Source: an uncultured Oscillospiraceae bacterium (lineage in GTDB: Bacteria; Bacillota; Clostridia; Oscillospirales; Ruminococcaceae). Taken from it: 64,000 nucleotides of DNA. The stretch is taken from contig CAKSLF010000001.1 of assembly GCA_934466455.1 (NCBI GenBank), positions 62,001 through 126,000 on the forward strand, written 5' to 3'. Each line of letters starts with the position of its first letter. Positions within the stretch are counted from its first letter, which is position 1. This document shows, in pieces, positions 35,646 through 45,383 of the stretch. The translations under genes were made by a program, and so were the position numbers. Under the pieces are notes generated by a model. The model saw only the letters and a list, made by a program, of their open reading frames with translations, did no database searches and was not told the DNA's origin.

Positions 35646-36423
35646 AGTAAGTATATTGATGAGCGTATACAACTGCGAGGATACGGTAAAGAGCAGCATA
35701 GAATCAATTATAAATCAAACATTTACGGATTGGGAATTTATAATATGTGACGACGGTTCAAAAGACGGTACATACAAAATTGTAAAAGAGCTTTCGGAGC
35801 GGGAGCAAAGAATAGTTTTGCTTAAAAACGAAAAAAACAGGGGGCTTTCCTATTCCCTTAACCGTTGTATAGAAAACGCAAAGGGAGAATATTGCGCAAG
35901 AATGGACGGAGATGATCTGTGTTCTCCGGAAAGACTTGAAAAACAGGTGAATTTTTTGGACGGAAATCCCGAATATGCTTTTGTAAGCACAAGAATGACA
36001 AGATTTGATGAAAACGGAACATATTCCGTTCCAAAGCCGGCGGATTCCTATTCGCCGACAAAAATGGATTTTGTAAAAGGCTCTCCGTTTTGCCATGCGC
36101 CGGTTATGATAAGAAAAAGCGCATATACGGCTGTTAACGGATACAGAGATATTCCCAAAACAACCGGGGTTGAGGATTACGACCTTTGGTTTAGACTGTA
36201 TGCAAACGGATATAAAGGGTATATAATGCAAGAGCCGCTTTATTATATGTTCGATGGGTGCGCAGCCGCAAAAAGAAGGACATTTATACGGAGAATAAGA
36301 GAGGCGGAGGTTCGTGCGGAGGGATATAAAATGCTTAAAATCCCGCCGGTATGCAGGGTGTATGTACTAAAGCCGCTGATTATAGGACTTATTCCGCAGT
36401 GGCTTTACAGAATAATCAGATAA
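35638..36423 (+). CDS. Glycosyltransferase family 2
   Basis: A 261-residue GT-A fold enzyme. VSILMSVYNCEDTVKSSIES opens the domain, FIICDDGSKDGT follows, the metal-binding D-x-D region is ARMDGDD and the acceptor-side segment is GVEDYDLWFRL. It has no membrane helix beyond a short hydrophobic C-terminus. It transfers a nucleotide-activated sugar to the growing repeat unit. It is translationally coupled to the preceding GT4 gene. Confidence 0.92.
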   Translation: MPKVSILMSVYNCEDTVKSSIESIINQTFTDWEFIICDDGSKDGTYKIVKELSEREQRIVLLKNEKNRGLSYSLNRCIENAKGEYCARMDGDDLCSPERLEKQVNFLDGNPEYAFVSTRMTRFDENGTYSVPKPADSYSPTKMDFVKGSPFCHAPVMIRKSAYTAVNGYRDIPKTTGVEDYDLWFRLYANGYKGYIMQEPLYYMFDGCAAAKRRTFIRRIREAEVRAEGYKMLKIPPVCRVYVLKPLIIGLIPQWLYRIIR

Positions 36424-36441
36424 AATAACGAGGGAAAATAA

Positions 36442-37560
36442 ATGCTTTTGGTATCAATATGCACCCTTATGTGTATAGCGGTATTTTTGGTGGGTTCAAA
36501 GCGTCAGCGTATTGCCGTTTGTTCAATAAACGGAGTTTGCACAGAGAGATTTACCGCAAATTCAAAAACGCTTGCGGTGTTTGCGGTAATCCTGATTGCC
36601 GTATCAACATTAAGATATGGCTGGATAGACACATATGCATATAAAGAGATGTATTTGGCGTCGCATGGAAATATTGAATATGTAAACAGCCAACCGTATG
36701 GCGTAGAAGCGGGCTGGCTATATATTTGCTATTTGCTTAACTTTGTTTCCGATAGCCCAAAGCTTATGCTGTTTGTTTCCGCCGCAGCAATAATCGGCGG
36801 ATATGTTGCAACAATAAAACGCTTTTCCTGCGACCCAATCTTTTCGTGTATAATTTTTTACTGCATTTTATACATGGATACAAATAACGGAATAAGGCAG
36901 ATGGTGGCGGCGGCTGTTTTAATGCTTGCGTTTCCGCTGCTGCTGAGAAAAAATGTGTGGGGATACCTTATATATGCGCTTGTTGTTTTGTTTGCGGCAC
37001 AGCTTCATACCTCGGCTGTTGTGTGCTGCCTTATTGCGCTTGTCATTATAGGAAAACCGTTAAATTATAAGGTAAAGCTTGCGATTCTATTTGGAATTGT
37101 GTTTTGTTTTGCTCCGGATTTACTAAGCGACTATATCGGAGAGCTTTTTAATGACAGCAAGTACCTGTTCTACTTGGATATGTATGGCGGCATGACATTC
37201 TTGCGGGCTTTTGTAACGGGAATTTTACCCGCCGTTCTTGCGTTTGTTTATATAAGAAAATGCAGAAATTGCGGACAGAGGATAGAATATACGGAGGGCA
37301 TTCTTATCAATGCGCTGTTTGTGAACTCCATATTCGTAATAATGGGCTGCTATATGATGTATTGGAACAGAATGGGTTTTTATACCGCATTTGCGCCGTT
37401 TGTTTTGATTCCTAAATTTGTGCGGGAGATATTTGTAAAAAGCCAGAGGCGGGCAATCAAAAATGCCGCAATAGTGCTTTATTTTTTGTTTTTTGCCTAC
37501 AACATATATGTGAATATAGGATATGGTGCAATAGACGATTTTTATATTTCGTGGAACTGA
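36442..37560 (+). CDS. EpsG-family polysaccharide polymerase (Wzy role)
   Basis: A 372-residue integral membrane protein with about ten hydrophobic segments. The early polar loop WIDTYAYKEMYLASHG and the later NGIRQMVAAAVLML match the EpsG/Wzy-like family. It would join repeat units on the outside of the membrane after flipping. It is the only polymerase candidate of the cluster. RBS GAGGGAAAA precedes ATG 36442. Confidence 0.82.
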   Translation: MLLVSICTLMCIAVFLVGSKRQRIAVCSINGVCTERFTANSKTLAVFAVILIAVSTLRYGWIDTYAYKEMYLASHGNIEYVNSQPYGVEAGWLYICYLLNFVSDSPKLMLFVSAAAIIGGYVATIKRFSCDPIFSCIIFYCILYMDTNNGIRQMVAAAVLMLAFPLLLRKNVWGYLIYALVVLFAAQLHTSAVVCCLIALVIIGKPLNYKVKLAILFGIVFCFAPDLLSDYIGELFNDSKYLFYLDMYGGMTFLRAFVTGILPAVLAFVYIRKCRNCGQRIEYTEGILINALFVNSIFVIMGCYMMYWNRMGFYTAFAPFVLIPKFVREIFVKSQRRAIKNAAIVLYFLFFAYNIYVNIGYGAIDDFYISWN

Positions 37561-37576
37561 CAAGGGTGTGGTATTT

Positions 37577-38698
37577 TTGATAAAGGTGCTGTTCTTTATT
37601 CCTAATTTGGCGCATGGCGGAGCGGAGCGGGTCCTTGTTAATCTTGTCAATCATATGGACGGCGGCAGGTTTGATATTACCGTTCAGACTATGTTTGATG
37701 TGGGGATATATAAGGACAAGCTTAATGCAAACATAAGGTATATCGGGGGCTTTCCTTGGTATTTTCGGGGAAATACATATGTTTACAAGCTTTTTTCGCC
37801 AAAGCAGCTTTATAAAATGTATGTTAAGGAAGAATACGATGTTATAGTTTCGTATTTGGAGGGACCGAGCGCAAGGGTAGTAAGCGGCTGCGGCAGTAAA
37901 AAAACTAAGCTTGTAAACTGGGTCCATATTGAATTTGATAACAGCAAATATGCAACGCATATCTTCAGAAATGCCGTCGAAGCAAAGCGATGCTATAATC
38001 GCTTTGACAGAATAATCTGCGTATCAAAAGCGGTAAAGGACAGTTTTGAAAAAATCTTTCCCGCAGCAAAGCCGCCGCAGGTTATTTATAACACGGTGGA
38101 AACCGACATAATCAGAAAAAAAGCAGAAGAACCGGTTGACGATATTGTTTTTGAAAAGGACGAAACAAATTTGATTTCCGTTGCAAAGCTTATGAAAACA
38201 AAAGGGTTCGACAGGCTTATAAGAATCCAAAAAAAATTGCTGAACAACGGATATAAAACGCATATTTATATTGTCGGCAAGGGCGAGGAACAGGCAAGCT
38301 TGGAAAAGCTTATAAGGGAGAACGGCTTAGAAAATTCTTTTACCCTTATAGGCTTTAGAGAAAATCCCTATAAATATGTTAAAAACGCAGACCTATATGT
38401 TTGTTCCTCAAAACAAGAAGGCTTCAGCACTGCGGTAACGGAAGCTTTGATTGTCGGCACCCCGGTTGTAAGCACAAATTGCTCCGGCGCAAAGGAACTT
38501 CTCGGAAACGGAAACGAGTACGGAATAGTTACCGAAAACAATGAGAATTCACTCTATAACGGGATAACAAAAATGCTTTCCGATAAGGGCGGGCTTGAGC
38601 ATTACAAAAAGCAGGCAGAAATTCGGGGCAACAAATTTAATACGGAGGAAACCGTAAGAGCAGTAGAAAATATGTTAGAAGAAGTGGTAAAAGAGTGA
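37577..38698 (+). CDS. Glycosyltransferase family 4
   Basis: About 373 residues, GT-B fold. The N-terminus VLFFIPNLAHGGAERVLVNL is the classic GT4 start. The C-terminal domain has SVAKLMKTKGFDRLIRIQ, YVCSSKQEGFSTAVTEALIVGTP and CSGAKELLG. The closest functional group is the N-acetylgalactosamine/galactosyl transferases of surface polymers; the sugar cannot be assigned. I favour TTG 37577 (GGGTG 8 bases upstream) over GTG 37568, which overlaps the RBS. The stop overlaps the next start. Confidence 0.88.
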   Translation: MIKVLFFIPNLAHGGAERVLVNLVNHMDGGRFDITVQTMFDVGIYKDKLNANIRYIGGFPWYFRGNTYVYKLFSPKQLYKMYVKEEYDVIVSYLEGPSARVVSGCGSKKTKLVNWVHIEFDNSKYATHIFRNAVEAKRCYNRFDRIICVSKAVKDSFEKIFPAAKPPQVIYNTVETDIIRKKAEEPVDDIVFEKDETNLISVAKLMKTKGFDRLIRIQKKLLNNGYKTHIYIVGKGEEQASLEKLIRENGLENSFTLIGFRENPYKYVKNADLYVCSSKQEGFSTAVTEALIVGTPVVSTNCSGAKELLGNGNEYGIVTENNENSLYNGITKMLSDKGGLEHYKKQAEIRGNKFNTEETVRAVENMLEEVVKE

Positions 38699-39768
38699 CG
38701 ATTTTGCAAGTGTGCGCATATGCGGCACCATACGAGGGAAACTTTATAAAATCTCTTAAAGCACTTGAAAATGCGTATAATGAAAAAGGGAGCAGAACGA
38801 TCTATGCTTTTCCGGAAAGCGCACGCAATATTCAATGGTGCAAGGAGCTTGAAAAGCATACGGATGTATATTATTTGCCGCTTGCAAAAGCAAGAATAAA
38901 ATACGGCACATACAAGGCTCTTAAAGAAATATATAAAAAGCACCCCGATTTAAGAATCATACATTCCCACTTTGAACTATATGACGCACCGGTTGCATTA
39001 ACTGCGCCAAAAAATGCAAAGGTGTTCTGGCATCTTCATGACGCAATAGAAAGATATACCGATTTCAGAAGCAGGCTTATACATAGGGTGCAATATGGGC
39101 TTTGCCATAAAAATGCAACCTTGCTTTCCGTTTCGGAAAAGCATATGGATTATGTTTTGAAGAACGGTTTTCCGAGGAAAAACGCAAAATATCTGCCAAA
39201 CGGACTGGATACGGAGAGAATAAAGCGGGTTTCTGTCGGGGAAAAGCAAAGAGAATATGATTTTTTGATTTTCGGGTGGGATTTTGTGTGCAAGGGTATA
39301 GATTTATGTATCGAAGCCCTGAAAAAAATTGATTTGCCCGGAATAAAAACAGCCGTTGTTGCCTCGGAAAAGACAAAACAAAAAATAAGTGAGGAATACG
39401 GCGAAGCCTCCGGGGTTGAAGTAATAAAGCCCGTATCGGACATAAACGAGCTTTATGCAAAAAGCAAATGTTTTCTTCATATAAGCAGGGCGGAGGGGCT
39501 TTCCTATGCGCTGCTTGAGGCAATATACGCCGGTCTTCCGGTAATTTGCAGCGACATAAGCGAAAACCGTTTTGCGGAAAAGTTTCCGACCGTTTATATG
39601 GTAAAAAGCGAAAGCATAGATGCAATCGCAAAAGAGATGACGGAAATAATAAACGGAAGAACCTGTTCCGAAGAAGATGTGAGCATATCAAGAAAAATTA
39701 TTGACGAAGAGTATTCCATAAAACGCTGGGTAAAAAATGTTATGGAGCAGTACGGGGAAAATATATGA
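38695..39768 (+). CDS. Glycosyltransferase family 4
   Basis: A 357-residue GT-B fold enzyme, more divergent than its neighbours at the N-terminus (ILQVCAYAAPYEGNFIKSL). The donor domain is clear: FLIFGWDFVCKGIDLCIEAL, FLHISRAEGLSYALLEAIYAGLP and CSDISENRFA. It starts at GTG 38695 in a 4-base overlap with the preceding gene, and its own stop overlaps the next ATG. Three GT4 genes in a row point to a repeat unit with several residues. Confidence 0.86.
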   Translation: MTILQVCAYAAPYEGNFIKSLKALENAYNEKGSRTIYAFPESARNIQWCKELEKHTDVYYLPLAKARIKYGTYKALKEIYKKHPDLRIIHSHFELYDAPVALTAPKNAKVFWHLHDAIERYTDFRSRLIHRVQYGLCHKNATLLSVSEKHMDYVLKNGFPRKNAKYLPNGLDTERIKRVSVGEKQREYDFLIFGWDFVCKGIDLCIEALKKIDLPGIKTAVVASEKTKQKISEEYGEASGVEVIKPVSDINELYAKSKCFLHISRAEGLSYALLEAIYAGLPVICSDISENRFAEKFPTVYMVKSESIDAIAKEMTEIINGRTCSEEDVSISRKIIDEEYSIKRWVKNVMEQYGENI

Positions 39769-40838
39769 ACATATGCATTTTTAACGGAGATATGTCCAGG
39801 GGCGGAGGAACCGAGAGAATTACGCAAATTCTCGCAAACGGACTTGTCGAAAAAACAAACCACAATGTGTTTGTTCTTAACCTGAACAACAAATCCGGAA
39901 AAAGCTTTTATCCGCTGAATGAAAAAGTGAACTTTGAGATTTTACATTCCGAGGGGATACGGCGCAAAATAATTGAGCTTTTTCACTTTTTGAAGAGTAG
40001 AAGAATCGATGTAATAGTTGATGTGGATATAATGCTGGGGATATATTCTCTTCCCGCAACCGCATTGTACCGGCACACAAAAATAATCTCCTGGGAAATG
40101 TTTAATATCCGTAACGATATAGGAAGCAGGCATACCGATATGATAAGAAAAATATGCCTAAAAAAAAGCGCATACTATATCAATCAAACAAAAGGAGATA
40201 TGGAAGCTTTTATAAAGGAAATGCCGGTAAAATGCCCTATAACATACATATATAACCCCTGCGAAATTGATAGGGCATATACCGGCTATGACGCAGAATC
40301 CAAGACGATAGTAACGGCGGGGCATTTTTTCTATACAAAGGGATATGACCTTGCGGTTGAAGCGGCAAAAAAGATTTTTGATGAGCACCCGGATTGGTGC
40401 TGGAGGTTTTACGGCGACGGAAAAGAACAGGAAAGGGTAAAAAGCCTTGTAAGCGGGTACGGACTTGAGAAGAATGTGCTTTTTTGTGGAAGAACCAATG
40501 ATATTTTGTCGGAATATAGAAAAGCGGCAATGTATGTAATGACCTCGCGAACGGAGGGCTTTGGGCTTGTGCTTACGGAGGCAAAATCCTGCAATCTTCC
40601 AATCGTCGCATATGATGTGGACTTTGGTCCAAGAGAAATAATCGAGGACGGAGTAAGCGGATACTTAATAAAGGCGTTTGATTCGGAAGAAATGGCGGAT
40701 AAGATCTGCGAGCTTATTGAAAACAGGGAAAAACGCATCGCCTTCTCAAAGATGGCAAAAAATAATTGTTCAAAGTTTACCAAAGAAGCGTTTATTAACA
40801 GATGGACAGAGATACTGGGCGAAATTGAGGGCAAATGA
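39765..40838 (+). CDS. Glycosyltransferase family 4
   Basis: A 357-residue GT-B fold enzyme. FNGDMSRGGGTERITQILA at the start, then VTAGHFFYTKGYDLAVEAA and VMTSRTEGFGLVLTEAKSC in the donor-binding half, with YDVDFGPREII near the C-terminus; all are standard GT4 motifs. It most resembles the subgroup of capsule/O-antigen transferases with the GGxER start. The stop precedes the LicD gene start by one base. Confidence 0.9.
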   Translation: MNICIFNGDMSRGGGTERITQILANGLVEKTNHNVFVLNLNNKSGKSFYPLNEKVNFEILHSEGIRRKIIELFHFLKSRRIDVIVDVDIMLGIYSLPATALYRHTKIISWEMFNIRNDIGSRHTDMIRKICLKKSAYYINQTKGDMEAFIKEMPVKCPITYIYNPCEIDRAYTGYDAESKTIVTAGHFFYTKGYDLAVEAAKKIFDEHPDWCWRFYGDGKEQERVKSLVSGYGLEKNVLFCGRTNDILSEYRKAAMYVMTSRTEGFGLVLTEAKSCNLPIVAYDVDFGPREIIEDGVSGYLIKAFDSEEMADKICELIENREKRIAFSKMAKNNCSKFTKEAFINRWTEILGEIEGK

Positions 40839-40839
40839 T

Positions 40840-41637
40840 ATGAGCAAATGGAAGATACAAGGCTACGATGTGGAGGATGTGCAGAAAAAAATTTTTGAGA
40901 TATTCCTCGAATTTGACAGAATATGCAAAGCACATAACCTTACATACACCTTGGAGGGCGGAACGCTTCTCGGCGCAGTTTTGTATAGGGGCTTTATCCC
41001 ATGGGACGACGATATGGATATTGTCATGCTCCGAAAAGATTATGACGAATTTCGCAAAGTAGCAAACAAAGAATTGGCAAAGCCGTATTATTTTATGGAT
41101 ATGGAAATGTCCGACCAATACCCTTTTATGTTCGGAAAGATTTTTAACCTTGATACGATATATAAAGAGAGGGGCACGGCGCATCTTGATATTCCGCACG
41201 GAGTGTTTTTGGATATATTTGTTGAGGATAATATACGGCTAAAAACCAAAAAGATACACAGCAGAGCCGTAAGCGCAATAGGAACGGTGCGCTATATAAA
41301 GCTTGGGGTAGAAAAGCTTCATATACGGCATATCCTGTATGCGCCGCTGTTTTTGCTGAAGGTAAATACGCTTACAAAATTGGCTGATAAAGTAATGCGC
41401 ATATATGATAACAAAGAAACGGATTACATTTATCCTCTCTGCCAGTCAATAAGCTCAAAACCTCCGCTGCCGAGAAGAATGCTGACCGACTTTGAAAAGG
41501 CAAGCTTTAACGGGTACGAGGTTTTAATACCCACCTGCAATATGTGGTATTTGCATAAGCATTATGAAACGCCTATGGAAATACCGCCGGAATCGTCGCA
41601 GCACCCCACGCATGGCGTTATTGAAATTAAACTGTAA
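40840..41637 (+). CDS. LicD-family phosphotransferase
   Basis: A 265-residue protein of the LicD nucleotidyltransferase-fold family: YTLEGGTLLGAVLYRGFIP, then WDDDMDIVMLRKDYDEF with the catalytic acidic cluster. Family members attach phosphocholine or other phospho-groups to teichoic acid or capsule sugars. No choline kinase or cytidylyltransferase (LicA/LicC) is seen in the window, so the donor group is open. The start is ATG 40840 with GAGG 9 bases upstream; longer frames run inside the preceding gene. Confidence 0.9.
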   Translation: MSKWKIQGYDVEDVQKKIFEIFLEFDRICKAHNLTYTLEGGTLLGAVLYRGFIPWDDDMDIVMLRKDYDEFRKVANKELAKPYYFMDMEMSDQYPFMFGKIFNLDTIYKERGTAHLDIPHGVFLDIFVEDNIRLKTKKIHSRAVSAIGTVRYIKLGVEKLHIRHILYAPLFLLKVNTLTKLADKVMRIYDNKETDYIYPLCQSISSKPPLPRRMLTDFEKASFNGYEVLIPTCNMWYLHKHYETPMEIPPESSQHPTHGVIEIKL

Positions 41638-41658
41638 AACAAGGTTACGGATAAAATT

Positions 41659-42696
41659 ATGGAAAACGGCAATACGGTTTTAAGCATAATAGTGCCGGCT
41701 TATAATGCCGAAAAGTATATTGGGCGGTGTATGCAAAGCCTTCTTCGCAACAAATCGGATGAAGCGGAGATAATTTTGGTAGACGATGGCTCCACTGATA
41801 ATACGCCGCATATATGCGATGCCTTTTGCAAGGAAAACACACAAATTAAAGTTATACACAAAGAAAACGGCGGAGCTGCAAGCGCAAGAAATGCGGGTAT
41901 GGATTGTGCCAAGGGCGAGTGGATAACCTTTGTGGATGCGGATGATACGGTAAGCGGAAATTACTGCCAAGCGATAATAAATGCCATAGCGGAAAACCCC
42001 AAAGCGGATGTAATCATATTTGGAATTACAGTCAATATTCAAAGTTGTAAAAAGAGGGTGGAGTACAGTCCGCCTGCTTTTTACGGAGATATAAAGGATT
42101 GTGTAAGAAAAACAGAAAAAGCGGGCTTATTTAATTATGCGCTTAACAAAGCTTATAAAAGAAGCATTATAGAAAAGACGCCAAAGGTCGCTTTTTTGTG
42201 CGGTATGGAACCGGGCGAGGATACGCTCTTTAACTGCCGGTACTTTAGCAGGGCAAAAGGGGGAGCAATATTTCCGGATATTCTGTATGAGTATTATAAA
42301 TATGAGGATGTTGAATCAAGTCTTTCTCACAGGTACTGGGAAGATTTGAATGGAAAAACCTTAATTTTTACAGGAGCAAGATGCGACTTGTATAGTTCGC
42401 TTAAAATGGATTCGGACAGCGACAAAAAAGAGCTTGCAAAGCAAAATGTCTACTATATATTTAAGTGCATACCTAATATGCACCGAAGCAGCAATCCGAC
42501 AAGCCGAAAAAAACGCCTTGAATTTTTTAATGGGATTATGCACAATAAGGAAGTCAACGCATGGGTCAGCAAAGATACAAGCGGTGATATGCTTATAAAG
42601 ATTTTCAGGCATCTTTATAAAATAAAATCACCGATAATTTGCGATGCCGTTTATTGCTTTCTATTTTGGATAAAAAGAAATTTGCTTAATAATTAA
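41659..42696 (+). CDS. Glycosyltransferase family 2
   Basis: A 345-residue GT-A fold enzyme. LSIIVPAYNAEKYIGRCMQS opens the fold, ILVDDGSTDNTP and FVDADDTVSGNY give the nucleotide- and metal-binding acidic groups, and EPGEDTLFNCRY is the acceptor-side motif. A C-terminal extension of about 100 residues is seen in many capsule GT2 enzymes. It sits between LicD and the flippase gene in the same direction. Confidence 0.91.
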   Translation: MENGNTVLSIIVPAYNAEKYIGRCMQSLLRNKSDEAEIILVDDGSTDNTPHICDAFCKENTQIKVIHKENGGAASARNAGMDCAKGEWITFVDADDTVSGNYCQAIINAIAENPKADVIIFGITVNIQSCKKRVEYSPPAFYGDIKDCVRKTEKAGLFNYALNKAYKRSIIEKTPKVAFLCGMEPGEDTLFNCRYFSRAKGGAIFPDILYEYYKYEDVESSLSHRYWEDLNGKTLIFTGARCDLYSSLKMDSDSDKKELAKQNVYYIFKCIPNMHRSSNPTSRKKRLEFFNGIMHNKEVNAWVSKDTSGDMLIKIFRHLYKIKSPIICDAVYCFLFWIKRNLLNN

Positions 42697-42716
42697 ACCA
42701 AAAACGAGGAATTTCA

Positions 42717-44273
42717 GTGGAAAAGAAACAGGGAAGGATAGAAAAAAGCCTGCTTAATGTGCTTACAGGAACGGTTGGGCAGCTTATATCTTTTGTATTA
42801 AGCTTTATTATCCGAACGGCCTTTATAAAAACGCTTGGTACAATATATCTTGGATTAAACGGACTGTATACAAATATTTTGTCGGTGCTCAATCTTACGG
42901 AGCTTGGGCTTGGAACGGCAATAGTCATCGAGCTTTACAGAACCGTTGCAACGAATGATGAAGAAAAATCAAAACAATATCTGCAATTTTATAAAAAAGC
43001 ATATTACATAATAGGAATCTGCATACTGGCGGCAGGCCTTGCGCTAACTCCGTTTTTGGAATACTTTATTAAAGATTCCGAATCTCTTGGACTTATCAAT
43101 TATAGGTTTGTATTTATTTTGTATCTGTTCAATACGGTATTTTCGTATTTTTTCTATGCATACAGAGAGGCAATTTTAAGCGCAAATCAGCAGGAATATA
43201 AAGCAAGAGTTATAACATATGCGTTCAAATTTTTGGAGATGCTTCTCCAGGTTGCAACTCTTCTGCTTTTTAAGAATATTTATATATACTTGATTATTCC
43301 GATAGTGTTGGGCTGTGTTTCAACGGTAATCAAAGGAATACTTATAGGAAAATGGTTTCCCTTCATATTGGAAGACCCGCAGGGAAAGCTCTCAAAAGAA
43401 GAGCTTAACTCCACAAAAAAGAATGTTTTTTCCGTGGCTTTGTACAAATTAAGCGGAACGATCATAAATTCTACGGATAACATTATATTATCATCGTTTA
43501 TCAGTATAATTTTAACGGGACTGTATTCCAACTATTTAACATTGACATCTGCCGTAAATACTGTTTTAAGCAAGCTTTTTTCTGCATTTACGGCAAGCCT
43601 CGGCAATCTTAATGTTGACGCAGGGGAAGACAAGGAGAAAAAATATTTTATCTTTGAAACCCTGAGCTTTATGAATTTTTGGATTTACGGCTTTTGTGCG
43701 GTTTGCTTTTTGGTGCTGTTCGACCCGTTTATTTCTGTTTGGATAGGCGAAAGCTTTATTATGAATCCGCTTACGGAATACATAATTGTTGTAAACTTTT
43801 TAATAGTCGGGCTTCAGGAAACGGTCGGCACTCATCGGGCGGCATACGGGCTGTTCTATAAAGGGAGATACAGACCCTTGTTTTCCGTTGTAATAAATAT
43901 TTTTTTGTCTATTTTGTTTGTCAAACTGCTTCCGAACGAATACGGAGTAGTGGCGGTACTTTTGGGCACGATTATTTCAAATTTGGCGGTAAGCTGGTGG
44001 TTTGACGCATATTTGGTACACAAATATGCCTTCGGTAAAAAGCCGTGGAAATTTTACGCTCAGTTTTGGATAAGGTTTGCATTTGTAATGATTATAGGTG
44101 CGGCAATAAGAACAGGAAGCGGATTTTTGCCCTTTAACGGTTGGGTTTTGATAGTTATAGACGGCATTTTGGCTGCTATAGTATTTAACGGAATTATGCT
44201 TTGCCTGTTCCGCAAAAGAAAAGAATACATTTATTTGAAAGATAATATTTTTCGCATTTTGCATTTAAGATAA
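42717..44273 (+). CDS. Wzx-type polysaccharide flippase
   Basis: A 518-residue polytopic protein of the MOP superfamily with about 12-14 predicted helices. LLNVLTGTVGQLISFVLSFI opens the first helix and TLGTIYLGLNGLYTNILSVL the second, as in polysaccharide biosynthesis/O-antigen flippases. It moves the undecaprenyl-linked repeat unit across the membrane to the polymerase. It starts at GTG 42717, six bases after CGAGGA. The Wzx plus EpsG/Wzy pair indicates a Wzx/Wzy-type pathway rather than an ABC-exported polymer. Confidence 0.9.
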   Translation: MEKKQGRIEKSLLNVLTGTVGQLISFVLSFIIRTAFIKTLGTIYLGLNGLYTNILSVLNLTELGLGTAIVIELYRTVATNDEEKSKQYLQFYKKAYYIIGICILAAGLALTPFLEYFIKDSESLGLINYRFVFILYLFNTVFSYFFYAYREAILSANQQEYKARVITYAFKFLEMLLQVATLLLFKNIYIYLIIPIVLGCVSTVIKGILIGKWFPFILEDPQGKLSKEELNSTKKNVFSVALYKLSGTIINSTDNIILSSFISIILTGLYSNYLTLTSAVNTVLSKLFSAFTASLGNLNVDAGEDKEKKYFIFETLSFMNFWIYGFCAVCFLVLFDPFISVWIGESFIMNPLTEYIIVVNFLIVGLQETVGTHRAAYGLFYKGRYRPLFSVVINIFLSILFVKLLPNEYGVVAVLLGTIISNLAVSWWFDAYLVHKYAFGKKPWKFYAQFWIRFAFVMIIGAAIRTGSGFLPFNGWVLIVIDGILAAIVFNGIMLCLFRKRKEYIYLKDNIFRILHLR

Positions 44274-44295
44274 ACGACATAAGAGGGAACGACAA

Positions 44296-45339
44296 ATGAA
44301 GGGCAGAGAGTGCTGTTTTGATAGGGAAAGCACAAATATCGTAAAAGGAATGCTTTTGCTTTTGATGTTCATTTTGCATTTTTTCTGTTTTCCTTCTTGG
44401 TATATTGACGGAATAGAGTATCCGAATTTATTATGGTTGGAGGAGTATCAGGGTCATTTTCAGATATGTGTTGCCGGTTTTACTTTTTTAACGGGCTACC
44501 TCTATTTCTTTAAGGAAAATAAGAATTTCAACGATGTTATGAAAAAGTGGGCCGGAATTTTGGTTCCGTACTGGATAGTTTTTATATTGCTGTTGGCTGC
44601 TGCGCTTATAACGAACACATATACAGGAGATTTTACAACGATTTTGGCGGAGGCGGCAACCGTGGAGCAACCGGTTATGTTTTTTGGTTGGTATGTACCG
44701 TATTATATACTTATGATTGCGGTGCTGTGGGCTTCGGTTAAGCTTATAAAAAATGACTTTTTGCTCTTTGTTGTGTCGCTTTGCGGTTCTGTGGCGTTAA
44801 GTTATATAGCCGAAAGATTTACGGATATTGATTTTGTTATAAGCACAACGGAAAAGTTTTCGGTATATTTTCCGATAACGGTCATAGGGTATATATGCGC
44901 AAAAAATCGGGTATTTGAAAGAATAAGCGTGGTGCTTAAAAGCAGGGGTCTTAAAATTGGTTTTTCCGTATTGCTTATAATAGCTGTGTTTATGGAACCG
45001 TCATGGCTTTATGGGTTAGATATAAGCAATATTGCGCTTTCGGCAATCCGCAAGTGCATAAGAATCCTTTCAATTCCGCTTTTTATATATGGACTAATTG
45101 AAATCATAAGCTTAGTAAAGTGCAAAACGGTTAGACTCGTTGCTGCGGAAATAGGAAAAATGTCGATGTTTATGTGGTTTTTGCACAGTGTGTTTTTTAA
45201 TTGCAGCAAGGAAATATTTCAAAAGGTACTGTATTTTCCGAAATGTCCGCTGTTTGTATTGATATGGGGGCTTGCGGTGTGTTGGGCAGCCTCCGTGCCT
45301 ATAAAGCGTCTGTCCGATAAAATAACAGGGCGTATTTGA
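44296..45339 (+). CDS. Acyltransferase 3-family membrane protein
   Basis: A 347-residue membrane protein with about ten helices. The N-terminal MLLLLMFILHFFCFP carries the conserved His in the first helix of acyltransferase-3 proteins. It likely transfers an acetyl or other acyl group onto a polysaccharide sugar at the membrane. It follows the flippase gene by 22 bases, with RBS GAGGGA before ATG 44296. A second, distinct member of the family lies at 48040. Confidence 0.8.
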   Translation: MKGRECCFDRESTNIVKGMLLLLMFILHFFCFPSWYIDGIEYPNLLWLEEYQGHFQICVAGFTFLTGYLYFFKENKNFNDVMKKWAGILVPYWIVFILLLAAALITNTYTGDFTTILAEAATVEQPVMFFGWYVPYYILMIAVLWASVKLIKNDFLLFVVSLCGSVALSYIAERFTDIDFVISTTEKFSVYFPITVIGYICAKNRVFERISVVLKSRGLKIGFSVLLIIAVFMEPSWLYGLDISNIALSAIRKCIRILSIPLFIYGLIEIISLVKCKTVRLVAAEIGKMSMFMWFLHSVFFNCSKEIFQKVLYFPKCPLFVLIWGLAVCWAASVPIKRLSDKITGRI

Positions 45340-45383
45340 TTAAAATACGATAAAAGCAGCAAGAAAATTGGGTGAGTGACACT

